Shown here piece after piece: positions 23,972-34,626 of a stretch of DNA of 64,000 nucleotides (position 1 is its first letter; every line of letters starts with the position of its first letter). The notes under the pieces were generated by a model, which had not been told where the DNA came from, searched no databases, and saw only the letters and a program-made list of their open reading frames with translations. The translations under genes were made by a program, and so were the position numbers. The DNA comes from Hofstenia miamia (taxonomy: Eukaryota; Xenacoelomorpha; Acoela; Hofsteniidae), in NCBI GenBank assembly GCA_900660155.1, contig CABFPE010000018.1:817068-881067 (forward strand), given 5' to 3'.

Positions 23972-24980
23972 CCGAGGAAGGGATTTTGAAATGTGACATG
24001 TATGACACATTTTACGAATAATGGCTTTACCATTGTTGACGGACTAAGTGAATATCCACGTATTAATCAGTACACTACGCAAATTACCAACTCTCAAACT
24101 CACATTTTGTCAAGCTCTGGAAAACACAAGATTGTCTGTGAAGTAAAATAATAATTTGGACCTTACTTGACCATGCCGGGCTTAGGCCAAAAAATCCATA
24201 TATTTCTGTAACTGAATGTTTTATGATTTTCTCGAATGTCATTATCCTTTTGAATTTTCTCTCCAGCAATATCTTTACAATTTGATTTGATGTTTCAAAT
24301 ATTAAAAAAATGCAACCGAGTAAAAATAACAATAAAAAAGCAATATGACTCAATTAGCAAAAAGCAATGAAAGATTGTAGAGGGAAAAATTTATATGTTT
24401 TTCTAATGCAATGCTGTAGTCTCTTGATGCAGTAAATATTTCCTCAGCCCTTAAATATTCATGGTAATTGTTCCCATATTAACAAAATGTTTGCTGCTTA
24501 TTTTATACTTCAAGACATTTTTTTCCTGTCTTGAAAACTTCAAAAATGACTGTAGGCCAGTAGTCGGTGTCATCTATTCTGACGATGTTTGATTTCGGAT
24601 CTTTCGGAAATGTCTATATTGTTAAACCTCTACATGCAATATTTTCGATAGTTTAGTGCAGGCCGACGGCAAGACTTTCTTTTGGTTTTTTTAAGACATA
24701 GAATATAACATCACGAAATTTAAAATAGAAATTAATGTTTAATGTAAACCTTAAGCTGCCTATGAATTTTTTATGGTTTATTGAGAATTTTTAAAAGAAG
24801 CAGTAAAGACATCCAAAATGGAAAGCACCACAAGATAGAGAAGTGTCTCCTCTTTCATTTTCACTTATAAACCGCAACCGGTCACTTGTCGTTGCGCGCG
24901 ACCACTAGCATTGCACATGACATCGGGTTGGGGGTGTCGGGCGGTCTATCAGGTCCTATTAAATAATTTAGTGGGCCCTG
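23968..24980. other. Intergenic, nothing recognised
   Basis: Locally richer in G and C around 24880-24980, without an identifiable gene or transposon end. Confidence 0.4.
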
Positions 24981-24984
24981 GGTC

Positions 24985-25245
24985 TATCTACATAAAATGA
25001 ATCATTTACATTTTGTTGTTGGTTCCATGGGCTTTCAACTATCCGATTACCTGAACATTAGGAATGGTGAAAATTTAAAACTTTTTTCAAAAAATGAAAT
25101 TTGCAATGAAACTTAGTGAATTTTTCAAGTGCTTCAGCCACAGCAATTCAACATCACGTTTGAGAGCGTTCAACAGTAGATGTGTCCATATTTCAGGATT
25201 TGCAAATTTCATCATAGGCTTGGGGAATTTCTTGAAAATTTGGAT
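24985..25245 (-). repeat. Unidentified dispersed repeat R3, copy 2
   Basis: The minus strand reads cattcctaatgttcaggt, then tttatgtagata about 70 bases later. The same two blocks occur at similar spacing on the plus strand at 38610-38690. The 25120-25245 part matches 19925-20010. A broken translation includes MMKFANPEIWTHLLLNALK, which suggests a decayed protein-coding element. Confidence 0.5.
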
Positions 25246-26990
25246 ATAAAAGACAACTTAAGGATACATTTAATAGTGATGATTATTTATTGAAGTGTAA
25301 AAAGTAAAATCAGCTCTTTCGGTTTCAGCGGACCCTGTTCTTTCTTATTTGGTTTCCGTGTTTTTGCGCTGCGAATGAAAATTGCAAATTACTACCAGTA
25401 CAAAGGGTAATGTTCCAAATTGTGATTTTTTGTGGATCCAAATTTTTATTTGTTTTATGTGAAATGTCATAATCCAAATCGGATTGGGGGAGGATTATGG
25501 AAATTCGATAACAGGAAGTAGGTTAGTTTTTATTACTAAATCAAAATTTGATCAATTCCCCTCATCAACCATTCACATAATCGTCCATTGAAATTAGTTT
25601 TGAATGGCGCATTTTCGTAGTGTATTTATTTGATAATGAAGATTATAAGAAGTTTTAATCCTTTTTTCATTAGTTTTATTCCTATTACTTAGAGATATTT
25701 GAAGAAAACAATTGAATTTATTCACCTGTGCAGATGTTTTAACATGGCCAATTATCCAACAAAGTTTAGGTCGACTTCTTTTGGACATGTAAATGCAGGG
25801 CCTAATTAACCAAGTTCGGGGCATGTAGCTAATTGATTGGAATTATTGATAATGATCGAGAAGTAATTTAATATTTTATAGATCTGATCTACAGTACATT
25901 CTACAAAAACAAAAATAACCAATGAAGCAATCTTAAAATGGCTACTGGAAAAGCAATTTACAGCACTGGCTGATACATGCAAAAAGGTAGTTTCGTTGCA
26001 AACAACAGACCATAAATGATATTTTAAAAATTTAAAAAATGTTTGCTTAACCATGCGCAGGGCCTGTGGCAGCTCCTACAATGCTAATATGCTAGCCCAT
26101 CGTTGTGTAGATATATGCCCACCAGAATTTACAATGTGTGAAATTTCTAGATGTCAAAGACTTTTAATATTAAAAGGATTGTCATTTTGTCTATTAATTC
26201 ACTAGTGAAATTTGAGTTTTATTCCCAATGCCATACTCATCAAAATGAATTGATGGACAGTCTTTAGAAATATTGTATTGTAATTTTTTTAACACACAGA
26301 TTACTGCTTTTTTGCGTATTACAGCAGAAATCCAAGTAAATCGAAATTTTGTCAAGCGCGTATTATCAAGCATGGCGACGCTTAAGCATAAGAGTAGGCC
26401 TGTAGCAAGAATTCAATTGTTGCTGATGTAGGTGGTAACGTAAAAAATTGCACAATTGTTGCTTGAATTTCTTTCTCTAATTTGGTCACTGTGAGGGAAC
26501 AAACTACAGGATATATGGAACAATATTATTATTGAAGGGGCTGTAATGAGGTCTTTCCTATACAAAGCTTTAATTTCTTAAATTTAAAAAGATGTAATGC
26601 AAAAATAAGTGCCACCTGGGACATTGATAGACTATCTAAAAACCAATCACAAGAACCCAGCGTCTTAATTGTTTTGGCAATACCAGGAATCGGATATCAA
26701 TTTTGACTAAGATTTTCAAAGACTTACTATTCGTCGATAAACATAAAACTGTTTTTATAATTTGTTTTCAAAAACAATCAAATACATCCGTTACGACTTG
26801 TTATATAATGCTGTGAGAACCACGGAAAGCTCACCCTAAATATCGTACAAAGCTCCCTTAGAACCTATGCATTAAATAACGTTGTGTTTACGACCATTTT
26901 GATTACAATCATCATTATAATCAAACGAATACCGCTGGCAATGAGGAAAGTAGACCATAAAACCAATCAACCAATGAGTCGAAGCTGTTT
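25246..26990. other. Intergenic, nothing recognised
   Basis: Minus-strand frames at 25594-25824 and 25806-26054 have no recognisable motif. No RNA gene or transposon end was seen. Confidence 0.4.
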
Positions 26991-26999
26991 TAAACTTAC

Positions 27000-27340
27000 G
27001 CTTTGCTTGATGAATTAACTTGACACAGCAAATGCATTGCTTGTAAGAGGCTTTTAGCAATGATTGCTGTACTGGGGTCGGATATCTCTTGAGAATCAAA
27101 GGACGGGCCGTCATTTTTTAATAAATTAGATATCGCTGTCATAATGATGTGCTGAGATAAGCCATATATGGTCCCAGTTCCATTTAAATATTTTGCACAG
27201 TAAATCCCATGAGACATGGTACCGCAGAACTCTACTTTCCTGAAACCTTTTTTGGTAAATTTCGGCCTGGCAAGCGAAATCTCACGATTGAAAACAGGGT
27301 TGGCCTGGGCTGAAGCCAGGGCCAAAAAATACGCTCCATT
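27000..27340 (-). other. Unidentified open frame ending at a consensus splice donor (possible exon)
   Basis: A minus-strand frame of about 110 residues (NGAYFLALASAQANPVF near its start, DPSTAIIAKSLLQAMHLLCQ near its end) has balanced amino-acid composition, unlike the AT-driven frames around it. Its last in-frame codons run directly into GTAAGT (plus 26999 down to 26994), a perfect donor. A possible acceptor (ctggcttcag) lies near 27310. I do not recognise the protein and see no neighbouring exon. It may be an isolated exon of a minus-strand gene, a retroposed fragment, or chance. Confidence 0.22.
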
Positions 27341-27344
27341 TACA

Positions 27345-28156
27345 ATTTCGATCCGACTATAATCGTTATAATTCTATAATCGGTTATTTCCTTAATTTCG
27401 ATTATTTAATAACCCTAACATTCCACCTCTGTAGTTTTGTACATGTAGATGTATATAATATTGAAATTACGGTTTTGCGATTCCTATTTCGCTAATTATT
27501 CACCTCAATGATTTCGAATAAATTATAGGATGTTGATGACAATATTTGTCTTCCACACTGTGTAATTACCTCGGTTGTTGACTGATAGACATCTTGAATT
27601 ATGTGCCGCTAATCTTACAGACTATAACGCTATGCTAATTTGGGAATTAAACGCTAAGAGTTTCTCGACTTCTTTCATCATTTCAATAAATTGAATCTCC
27701 ATCTACACTTGTCATTTGCTAGAGTCGGTATGCCACCTCACTGTCAATGCACTTGTCAAATGCGTCGTTTTCTTGATGTTTTCTTTGGGTTGCTTGTGTC
27801 ACTTTGATGACTAGGTTGGGACTGACCCGACCTTATCAAAAAAAGATTACTGATGTAATACCAAAATCCTTTGCATAAAAGTGTCAATAAAAACCATACG
27901 AAATCAATAAAAAAATTCATAATTATATAAAATCTTTTCACTGCTTCAAATATTTGACTTCTTAAAATGTACCATAAATCTGTTTGTGTTCTTCTACACT
28001 AACGAGTACAAATGACTCGTTAACCGTCCCGTTTAAGAATGACTTGACACGTTTCCCACTCTGATGATAACCCTATGTGTAAATCGCAATTTTTATAATA
28101 CATTTTATCACTATACATACAAATTGCAAATCAAAATAAATTAATATTGAATATAC
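27345..28156. other. Intergenic, nothing recognised
   Basis: Contains short self-similar runs of the type aatcgattat near 27355-27415, but no identifiable element. Confidence 0.4.
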
Positions 28157-28158
28157 TA

Positions 28159-28943
28159 CAGCTTGTCCGAAAGATCACTTTATATTTCTACAGTCCATAT
28201 TCGATGTTTGTTGTTATCGTTGTTTGAAGCATAATAGCAGTGAGTGGATTCCTAGAGAAAACTGTTTCTTTCAGAACACCCCATAAGAAAATTCAAGCAG
28301 GGATCAAATCAGATGACTGAGCAGAACACATTTCTCGAGGGATGACACGGATTTCGAAGTATTCTGAGAAAGCTACATAGTGTCCACAGTGGTGTGACAC
28401 TGCTAGAACCATCATTCTCAAAGTTCCTGTTATTAAAGCTGGGAAGTGAATGGTTGGATTATATGGCCCCAGTATTGTTCTGAAAAAGTATGAACAATGA
28501 TGAATTTACGAGAATTAGCACTCCAAACACTCATCTTCTGGTCGTGCATAGGCTTTTCTTTAAATTTGTAACGAATTTAGCATTCTAAATGAGGGGTGTT
28601 TTAAGAATAACAAAACCCAAAGGTGAAATTAAGCCTCGTCGATAAAAGTGTGCGGTCCATTAAATTCTCTCTGTCTTTTGATACGAATACAATCCACAGA
28701 AATACACATGTGCTTTAGAATCTTCTTTTCTCAGGTAATGAAGAATGTTCACTTTATATGGATGAAGGGATAGCTTTTTCTTCAAGTTTCAGTCGAAAAA
28801 TATGATACACTAAAAACACGTGCTGTTCAACCGTCAACACCATCTTTCAGTCAAAATAAACAATTATTTTAAACTTACATTTCTTTAAACAAAATCCTTT
28901 AAACATAGAGCTTCAGTGCGCAGTGCCTTTTGAACACTCTGTG
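28159..28943 (-). mobile_element. Degenerate mariner-like (IS630 superfamily) transposon
   Basis: On the minus strand, fragments of a mariner-type transposase appear in order. They are FNGPHTFIDEA (first catalytic Asp region), ILGPYNPTIHF (cf. IIGPYFF), a decayed stretch where QQDGA..H would be, then AQSSDLIPA, a stop, and IFLWGVLKETVFSRNP (cf. SPDL.P.DFFLWG.LK..VY..P). The ends look like inverted repeats, ACAGCTTGTCCGAAAG at the left against ACAGAGTGTTCAAAAG read inward from the right, both next to TA. Stops and missing motifs make it inactive. Exact ends are approximate by a base or two. Confidence 0.7.
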
Positions 28944-30526
28944 TATGTGTACATTCCATATTATAGATTTAACAAATAAATGTATTTACAAATTTAATTC
29001 TATCAACTAACTAATCGTTGTTGTGGTTTTTATTATTTAATCAAACCTTCTATGTAGTTGTACACCTGCTATGATTGTCCTCAAATATTCTTTGCTTTTT
29101 TAGATTTCTTCTAACTGTAATGATTTTAAAAAAATTAATTTAATATGAAAATTTTTTTGTGAAGCAGGATTTATCAATTATCGATAACTTAATCTAGTAG
29201 TAATAAAAAAGTCCAAAATATTGAGATCTAATGTTACAGAAAATAAATTATTTAAGGCTTTCAGTGTCAAGCGTTCTGAACTTCTCCCCCATGCTTTCCT
29301 TAGCTTTTTTGTTCATTTATGTTGTGTACATTTGTTTAAGTTTCATTGATTTTATCGAATTTTACGAAAACTACTTAAGAACTGATATTTTCATTGGTAC
29401 ATATAATTTTGTTCAATAAAATTGAACCTTTTAAAAGTTATTAAATCATGTCTGGAAGTCTGAGTCTGGTTTCAACAATTTCTTTGGAACAAACTAGAGT
29501 TTTGTAAGCATTACACGTTTCTCCTCAAAACAGTCTTTGAATTCCTGTCAAATGTTTTCGTTTGTTTCCCGCTTCAATTTTTATGCAGATGTTTTCTGTG
29601 AATTGCTGTGTATGTCATCAAAATGACAGACTTTCTTAATTAATTCTTCTGAACTTACTTGAGCCGATTCAGTGATTGTTATTTGCATTATGAATATAAG
29701 TTTTGTTGGAATGAGTCTTTACATCATGACTATGAATTATTAAGTGGTGCTTCCTTATTGAAATATGTTCCAACTGAATATTTCATGAGCCCCATATTTT
29801 ACATTGTAGTTGTTATTAATATCTATTAATAAATAAATAGTCTACTCCAGTTGTTTCAAGAGACCGCCTAATCGTTCAATCGATTGAAGTTAATTTTTTC
29901 AACGTATTTCGAGTGGTCAGCCTTATATTAAGCAAGTGTAAAATAGTGATTCTTAGTTGTGAAATGTTTCCTTCAAATTAGGATGTGTTTGGCCATTAGG
30001 AAAATCTTCCGTTAGATAGTCTACTGGTTTTTAAGTCGATGATGGTTAATAAACTTATTATGTGTTGTATACATTTAATCTGCTTTTTCCGAAACATTAA
30101 CTTCAGAAAGTGACTGTATGAATATTAATGACCGAGCCTTCAAACAATTAAAGCTGGTGCTCACTAGGGTGTGAAGTCTCTTGACTTTTATATGCATTAA
30201 ATGAGCACTCCATTTTTCATTAGCCATGATTGTGTCAAAAATTAAAATACTTATATTGGCACTCATAATAGTGAATGTTTGGTGTGCTTTTAATTAATAA
30301 CTGTTTGTAAGGAATGTTTATTCTATACATTTTAATCTATTTTTTATGAATAATATTTAAAATCACGGTTTCGTCTCTGGTTCTTAAGAATTAGCTTTCG
30401 TATTCTACGAAGGTAGATATTGAAAAAAAATTTAGGCATTGTTCTAATCCAGACAATAAATAATGTTAACAATTTTTTTTGAAGTAAGGCTCTTATCAAG
30501 AATATTCCATCACTATGAGAGAGAGT

Positions 30527-30528
<2 letters not shown>
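28944..30528. other. Intergenic, nothing recognised
   Basis: AT-rich with chance frames at 29231-29419 and 30075-30266. No element ends or RNA genes were recognised. Confidence 0.4.
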
Positions 30529-30560
<32 letters not shown>

Positions 30561-30640
30561 NGTCCACTGGTGGGAACTGGTGGCCACCCATGCCACTCAT
30601 TCCCCACCAGTGGACCACTGGTGGTGGCTACATGGGAAGT
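30529..30640. repeat. (TA)n tract, single N, then a GC-rich inverted repeat
   Basis: A TA tract (30530-30559) and one ambiguous base (30561) are followed by GTCCACTGGTGGG (30562-30574). Its exact reverse complement is at 30603-30615, followed by CCACTGGTGG again (30616-30625). This could form a 13-bp hairpin and is far richer in G and C than its surroundings. The N suggests a contig join, so the block may be a small transposon end or misplaced sequence. Confidence 0.7.
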
Positions 30641-31139
30641 AAAGTATTCAAGTAATCTAGTTGTGTAAAGACAGGTAAAGAATTGTGGTGTAGGTGCATA
30701 AATGCTTGTTATATAGTTATCAAAAACAATATTGAACTCACATACAAATTATATGTTGCAAACTCCATTCTAATTCCTTTGAATTTGAGGTTGAGTTTAG
30801 GAAATAAAAACAATTTTTTTTGTAATTGGTTTTACAAAAAGGCAAACGATAACTTTTTATACTTCCACTTTGACTTTTTGCATATTAGTTTAGCATCTTA
30901 CTTAAAGAGTGATTATGATTATTTTTAATTTTTATACATTCTTACTCTATTTTTAATTACATCACTAATTGTTGTAATACTCGTATTCAATATTTTTATG
31001 GCTCTTGAAGATATATAGTTCAAATTTTCAATCTTTGCTTTGTAAATAATATTTGTGCATATGTTAATTTGCTAAGATTTGTGAGTTATAGAAAAGCATC
31101 AAGTCTTTTTCATTGAAACTTTTTCTTTTTAAGATTACA
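30641..31139. other. Intergenic, nothing recognised
   Basis: AT-rich, with one chance plus-strand frame at 30683-30928. Confidence 0.4.
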
Positions 31140-31770
31140 TTACTAGTGCCTTTCTGCCTCTTTTAATCTACTTTGAATTTCTGAATTACGGTTTAATGAT
31201 GAATTGAAATATACACCTAAAAGATTGATTTCTTCTGTACGTTTAATCTCCATGTTTCTCTTGTCAACAAAGTTTTTGATGCATTTACTACCATTTCATT
31301 AGTTTTCGCTTTATTAATAGATAATCAATTTTGTATTGCTGTTTTAGATATGTTACCAAAATCATTTTGGGCTTTATCAATCTCTGTACATATTACTGTG
31401 GTTGTCAAATCATCAGCATATTTTACAATAAAATTTTTTTCATGAATAAGCTTTATTTCTTTTATAATTACTGGAAATAATCTAGGGCCACATACTGTGC
31501 CTTTAGGAACGCCCTTTGGTTTGAGTTTAGCACTTGAATTTTGTTATAAGAATTTTTTCTCTTAGAAATGAATTATACCATGGTAAATATTTACGAATTT
31601 TTTCATACTGATCGAGTTTATTAAGTAAAACATCGTGTTTAACAGTGTTAAAGGCTTTTACAAAGTCCACCATAAGTATTTGTATAATGCTTGGTTTTCT
31701 ATCCAATTCGTTTAGACAGATATTGTAAATTTTCTTCAAAGCATGTGATGTTGATTGTCCTTTTTTATGT
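31140..31770 (-). mobile_element. Non-LTR retrotransposon (LINE) reverse-transcriptase fragment
   Basis: Minus-strand translation gives, in order: GQSTSHALKKI (cf. KGRSTAHAL), ILMVDFVKAFNTVKHDVLL (cf. VDFSKAFDTV.HD.LL, with the first catalytic Asp), then after a stop and frame change KGVPKGTVCGPRLFPVII (cf. GVPQGTVLGP.LF...IND), IVKYADDLTTTV (the catalytic ADD), and SINKAKTNEMVV. This order and these motifs identify a CR1/Jockey-type LINE reverse transcriptase. It is 5'-truncated at the TA tract bordering the Tc1 element and carries several frame breaks, so it is dead. Confidence 0.8.
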
Positions 31771-31786
31771 TCTCTTTATTTACTAG

Positions 31787-31789
<3 letters not shown>

Positions 31790-31826
<37 letters not shown>
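31790..31826. repeat. (TA)n microsatellite, left of the Tc1 insertion
   Basis: TA tract that directly abuts the left end of the Tc1-like element. The terminal TA at 31825-31826 serves as its target duplication. Confidence 0.9.
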
Positions 31827-31830
<4 letters not shown>

Positions 31831-33352
31831 CGGGCATTGATTTGGCAATTCTTCATTTCGGCATGTTCTACTTCTTTTTAGCAAAAACCGACCAAATAAA
31901 TAGTAGTAATTAGGGGTAAAAACCCATATTCAACTTTATTTTAGGTAAAAAAACTTTTTACTAAGAACTTAATAGAAAAAATATTCAATTTTTCAGGATC
32001 GTGTTGGACATTGGTTCGACAATTAAAAATATATAACCATTAAAATAAACTCTAACTTCAATAAACTTTACTTTTTCTTTATAAACTGTTACGTAGAGCA
32101 ATTTTAAATACCTGGAGCACTTCTTAATTTGCGCTGCAGCTCCCAGAAACCTATAAATAATCATCAAATATGGGTTCTGCTCCAGAACTTTCCCATGACG
32201 AAAAAAACAAAAATTAAAGCATATTTTGAAGCTGGATTGTCTCAGCAATGAATTGCTACCAAACTTAATCGGCAAGCATCAACTACATGTATTAGTTCAT
32301 TTTTGAAACGAGAAAATGGAAAAAAACGATCATCTATGCAAGGACAGACACCCGTTCTCACTACTCGTGAGAAAAGAACCATCATTAGAGAGGCATCGAA
32401 CACTGGAAATTCATCTACAAAGATTAAACACGATTTGGATGTTACTGTGAGTGCACGGCATGTCCGTAGAATACTCAGTGAAGCAAAAAATTTAAAGTAC
32501 GCGAAAAGAAAATCGACACCAATATTAACAAAGAAGCATAGAAAGAAACGAGTTGAATTTGCCAAAAAATAACCTAATACAGAACACTAACTAGGATAAT
32601 GCGGCTTTTACCGATGAGAAGAATTTTAATTTAGATGGTCCTGATGGCTGCCAGTTCTATTGACACGATCTACTGAAGGAACCTCAGTACTATTCGAAAC
32701 GTCATAGTGGTGGTGGTTCAGTAATGATATTGGCGGCTGTTAGTGTTCATGGAAAAAGCGAATTAGTTATAGTAGCTGGCAGAAAGTCCGATGATTACAT
32801 TCAGCTTCTTTCTGAGTACCTTCTGCCATTTAAAGACCTTTATCATCCATCTAATTTTGTTCTTCAACAAGACAATGCATCTGCCATGCATCGTTTTTGA
32901 CAAAGTTTTGGCTTAAAGAACAGGGAATTGACGCTTTGGATTGGCCATCACTTAGTCCTGACCTTAATCCAATTGAAAACGTCTGGTCACCGCTAGTACG
33001 AGATGTTTATAGTGGTGGAAGACAATTTTCAAGTAAAGTGAAATTGATTGCCGACATTCGCCTTTTCTGTGATAATTTAAGTAAAAAAATATGTTACAAA
33101 GGTCATAGAAAGCATAAATAAACGATGCATGAGTGTTATTGAGCGGAAAGGTAAGATTATTAAAAATAGCATTTATTATATTTTGCTCTTAGTTGTCAAA
33201 CCAATGTCTAACACGATCCTGAAAAAGTTTTTTAACTAAAATAAAGTTGAATATAGGTTTTTACCTCTAATTACTACTATTTATTTGAACAGTTTTTGCT
33301 AAAAAGAAGTAGAACATGCCGAAATAAAGAATTGCCAAATCAATGTCCGGCA

Positions 33353-33353
<1 letters not shown>
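31827..33353 (+). mobile_element. Tc1-like DNA transposon, almost full length, with long inverted repeats
   Basis: The 1527-bp element lies between TA dinucleotides (31825-31826 and 33354-33355), themselves the edges of TA microsatellites. The ends are long inverted repeats: left 31827 to ~32030, right ~33186 to 33353. Left begins GTGCCGGGCATTGATTTGGC and the right end read inward is CTGCCGGACATTGATTTGGC. The left arm has about 30 extra bases (near 31958-31990) absent from the right. The arms are otherwise very similar, which implies fairly recent insertion. TA target sites and the encoded DD34E transposase place it in the Tc1 group. Confidence 0.93.
32170..33170 (+). pseudogene. Tc1-like transposase, inactivated
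   Basis: Reading from an ATG at 32170 (MGSAPELSHDEK), the frame shifts at a run of A, continues KIKAYFEAGLSQQ, meets a stop, then runs through the paired helix-turn-helix DNA-binding region (TTREKRTIIREASNTGN; VSARHVRRILSEA) to a stop at 32572. The catalytic domain follows in pieces: FTDEKNFNLDGPDG (first Asp), VLQQDNASAMH (second Asp at 32871), and after another shift LDWPSLSPDLNPIENVW (Glu at 32975), giving the DD34E spacing once the shift is allowed for. At least two stops and three frame breaks make it non-functional. It binds and moves its own inverted repeats in intact relatives. Confidence 0.9.
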
Positions 33354-33418
<65 letters not shown>

Positions 33419-33419
33419 G
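33354..33419. repeat. (TA)n microsatellite, right of the Tc1 insertion
   Basis: About 30 TA units with one G interruption, continuing on the far side of the transposon. The element therefore appears to have landed inside an existing TA tract. Confidence 0.9.
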
Positions 33420-33998
33420 ATAAATGCATCAAATGTCTTGATATTTTAGAGTATTATGAAATTTGGTAAGTGAAAGAACAAATTCTTTGACATTTAGGGA
33501 TTTCTCGAAATTCGAAATTTCACAATCTTACAGTACTCAATTTAACTTATATATAGTGGGCGTTCTGTCTATGGACAAATTGTCCATATCTATATGTATC
33601 CAAGTGGTGAACTTAGTACTCAACGCTCCCTAACCCCTTGATAAGCCCCTTTTTGTCCTGCCAAATTCCACTGCTAAGTAGACATGTATTTTTGATATTT
33701 CTACTTTGTTCTTTATTGCATGTCTTTGGACATAGTGCCCACTTGTGTTGGACTAAGCAACATTTTAATGTTTAATGAAAGTTGGTAATCAATAGATTGA
33801 TGTAAAATTGTGGCTGTTTTTTAACAGTGCACGGATTTATCTTCTCTCTCACAATAGTAAAAAATTTAACTGAATGAAATTGCATAATTTGAATAATTAT
33901 TTTCAAATTACGGTTGTTGATTTCCACAATTGAAACCCATTCAATTCAATTGAATTAATTCACATTTTTATATTCAGACACTGGTTTGCTTATTTTTT
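33420..33998. other. Intergenic; weak MITE-like inverted termini
   Basis: AGTGGGCGTTCTGTCTATGG near 33556 and the reverse complement of AGTGGGCACTATGTCCAAAG near 33745 look like imperfect inverted ends about 190 bp apart. No target duplication was found, so an element is only a possibility. Confidence 0.25.
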
Positions 33999-34095
33999 AA
34001 TGTTAATTAGGATGCAGAGCTGGAACTGCATTTTGCGACCACTCCAGGACTTCAGTTTCTAAAAACCATAGGCATAGTATAGGCTAGAATGAGTA
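33999..34095 (+). repeat. 97-bp direct repeat, copy 1 (likely contig overlap)
   Basis: Identical by eye to 34530-34626, starting aatgttaattagg and ending gaatgagta. It stops exactly at the single N at 34096. Confidence 0.9.
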
Positions 34096-34096
34096 N

Positions 34097-34528
34097 AGTT
34101 CGGTGGTTTCTTTCTCTCAAATTCCACTAATTCAACTAACACGGGTTTTTCCGCTGCCACAAGAGACTGAAGTAACACTCCAAAGGGAGATCTTAAAAAT
34201 GCGTCTCTTGCTTCGGTAACAATTATTGAAAAATCCTCCTTAGCAAATTTTTTGTTACTTTTACCCTAATTTCGCTGTATAGTTTCTCCATGAATGATTT
34301 AAATGTGATTTTTCCACAACTGAAAGCGGTATGCCAGACCGAAGTAATGCAGAAGTCAAATCCTGCTCGAACTTGTTTTCTTAGGGCGTTGATGAGAAAG
34401 GCTGCTGACAAGATGTTGAAGCTGTCACGTTTCTTGCGTGTTTTCCAGAATTTTAATGGCTTTCTAGGCGAAACGAGAGGTTCTCAACTTTGTAGTTTAT
34501 GGCCACAGTGCGCACCTTACAAAAGACT
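34097..34528 (-). other. Probable misplaced contig with a hAT/CGGBP1-like protein fragment
   Basis: This 432-bp stretch is enclosed by single Ns (34096, 34529) and visibly richer in G and C than its surroundings. On the minus strand it reads QDLTSALLRSGIPLSVVEK, followed in another frame by ITFKSFMEKLYSE. This resembles the F..DL..A....IPL.KL.......FLEKYT segment of CGGBP1-like/hAT-related proteins. A further run (FAKEDFSIIVTEARDAFLRS) is open but unrecognised. Because the sequence on either side overlaps by 97 identical bases, this block was probably inserted by scaffolding and may belong elsewhere. Confidence 0.4.
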
Positions 34529-34529
34529 N

Positions 34530-34626
34530 AATGTTAATTAGGATGCAGAGCTGGAACTGCATTTTGCGACCACTCCAGGACTTCAGTTTCTAAAAACCAT
34601 AGGCATAGTATAGGCTAGAATGAGTA
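34530..34626 (+). repeat. 97-bp direct repeat, copy 2 (likely contig overlap)
   Basis: Identical by eye to 33999-34095 and begins immediately after the N at 34529. Duplicate ends that coincide exactly with Ns are typical of overlapping contigs left unmerged. Confidence 0.9.

Noticed and set aside
32242-32565. 107-codon minus-strand frame in the Tc1 element
   Set aside because: Antisense of the transposase DNA-binding region, where the plus strand matches known Tc1 motifs.
33556-33760. AGTGGGC... imperfect inverted ends as a MITE
   Set aside because: Terminal match is weak and no target duplication is present.
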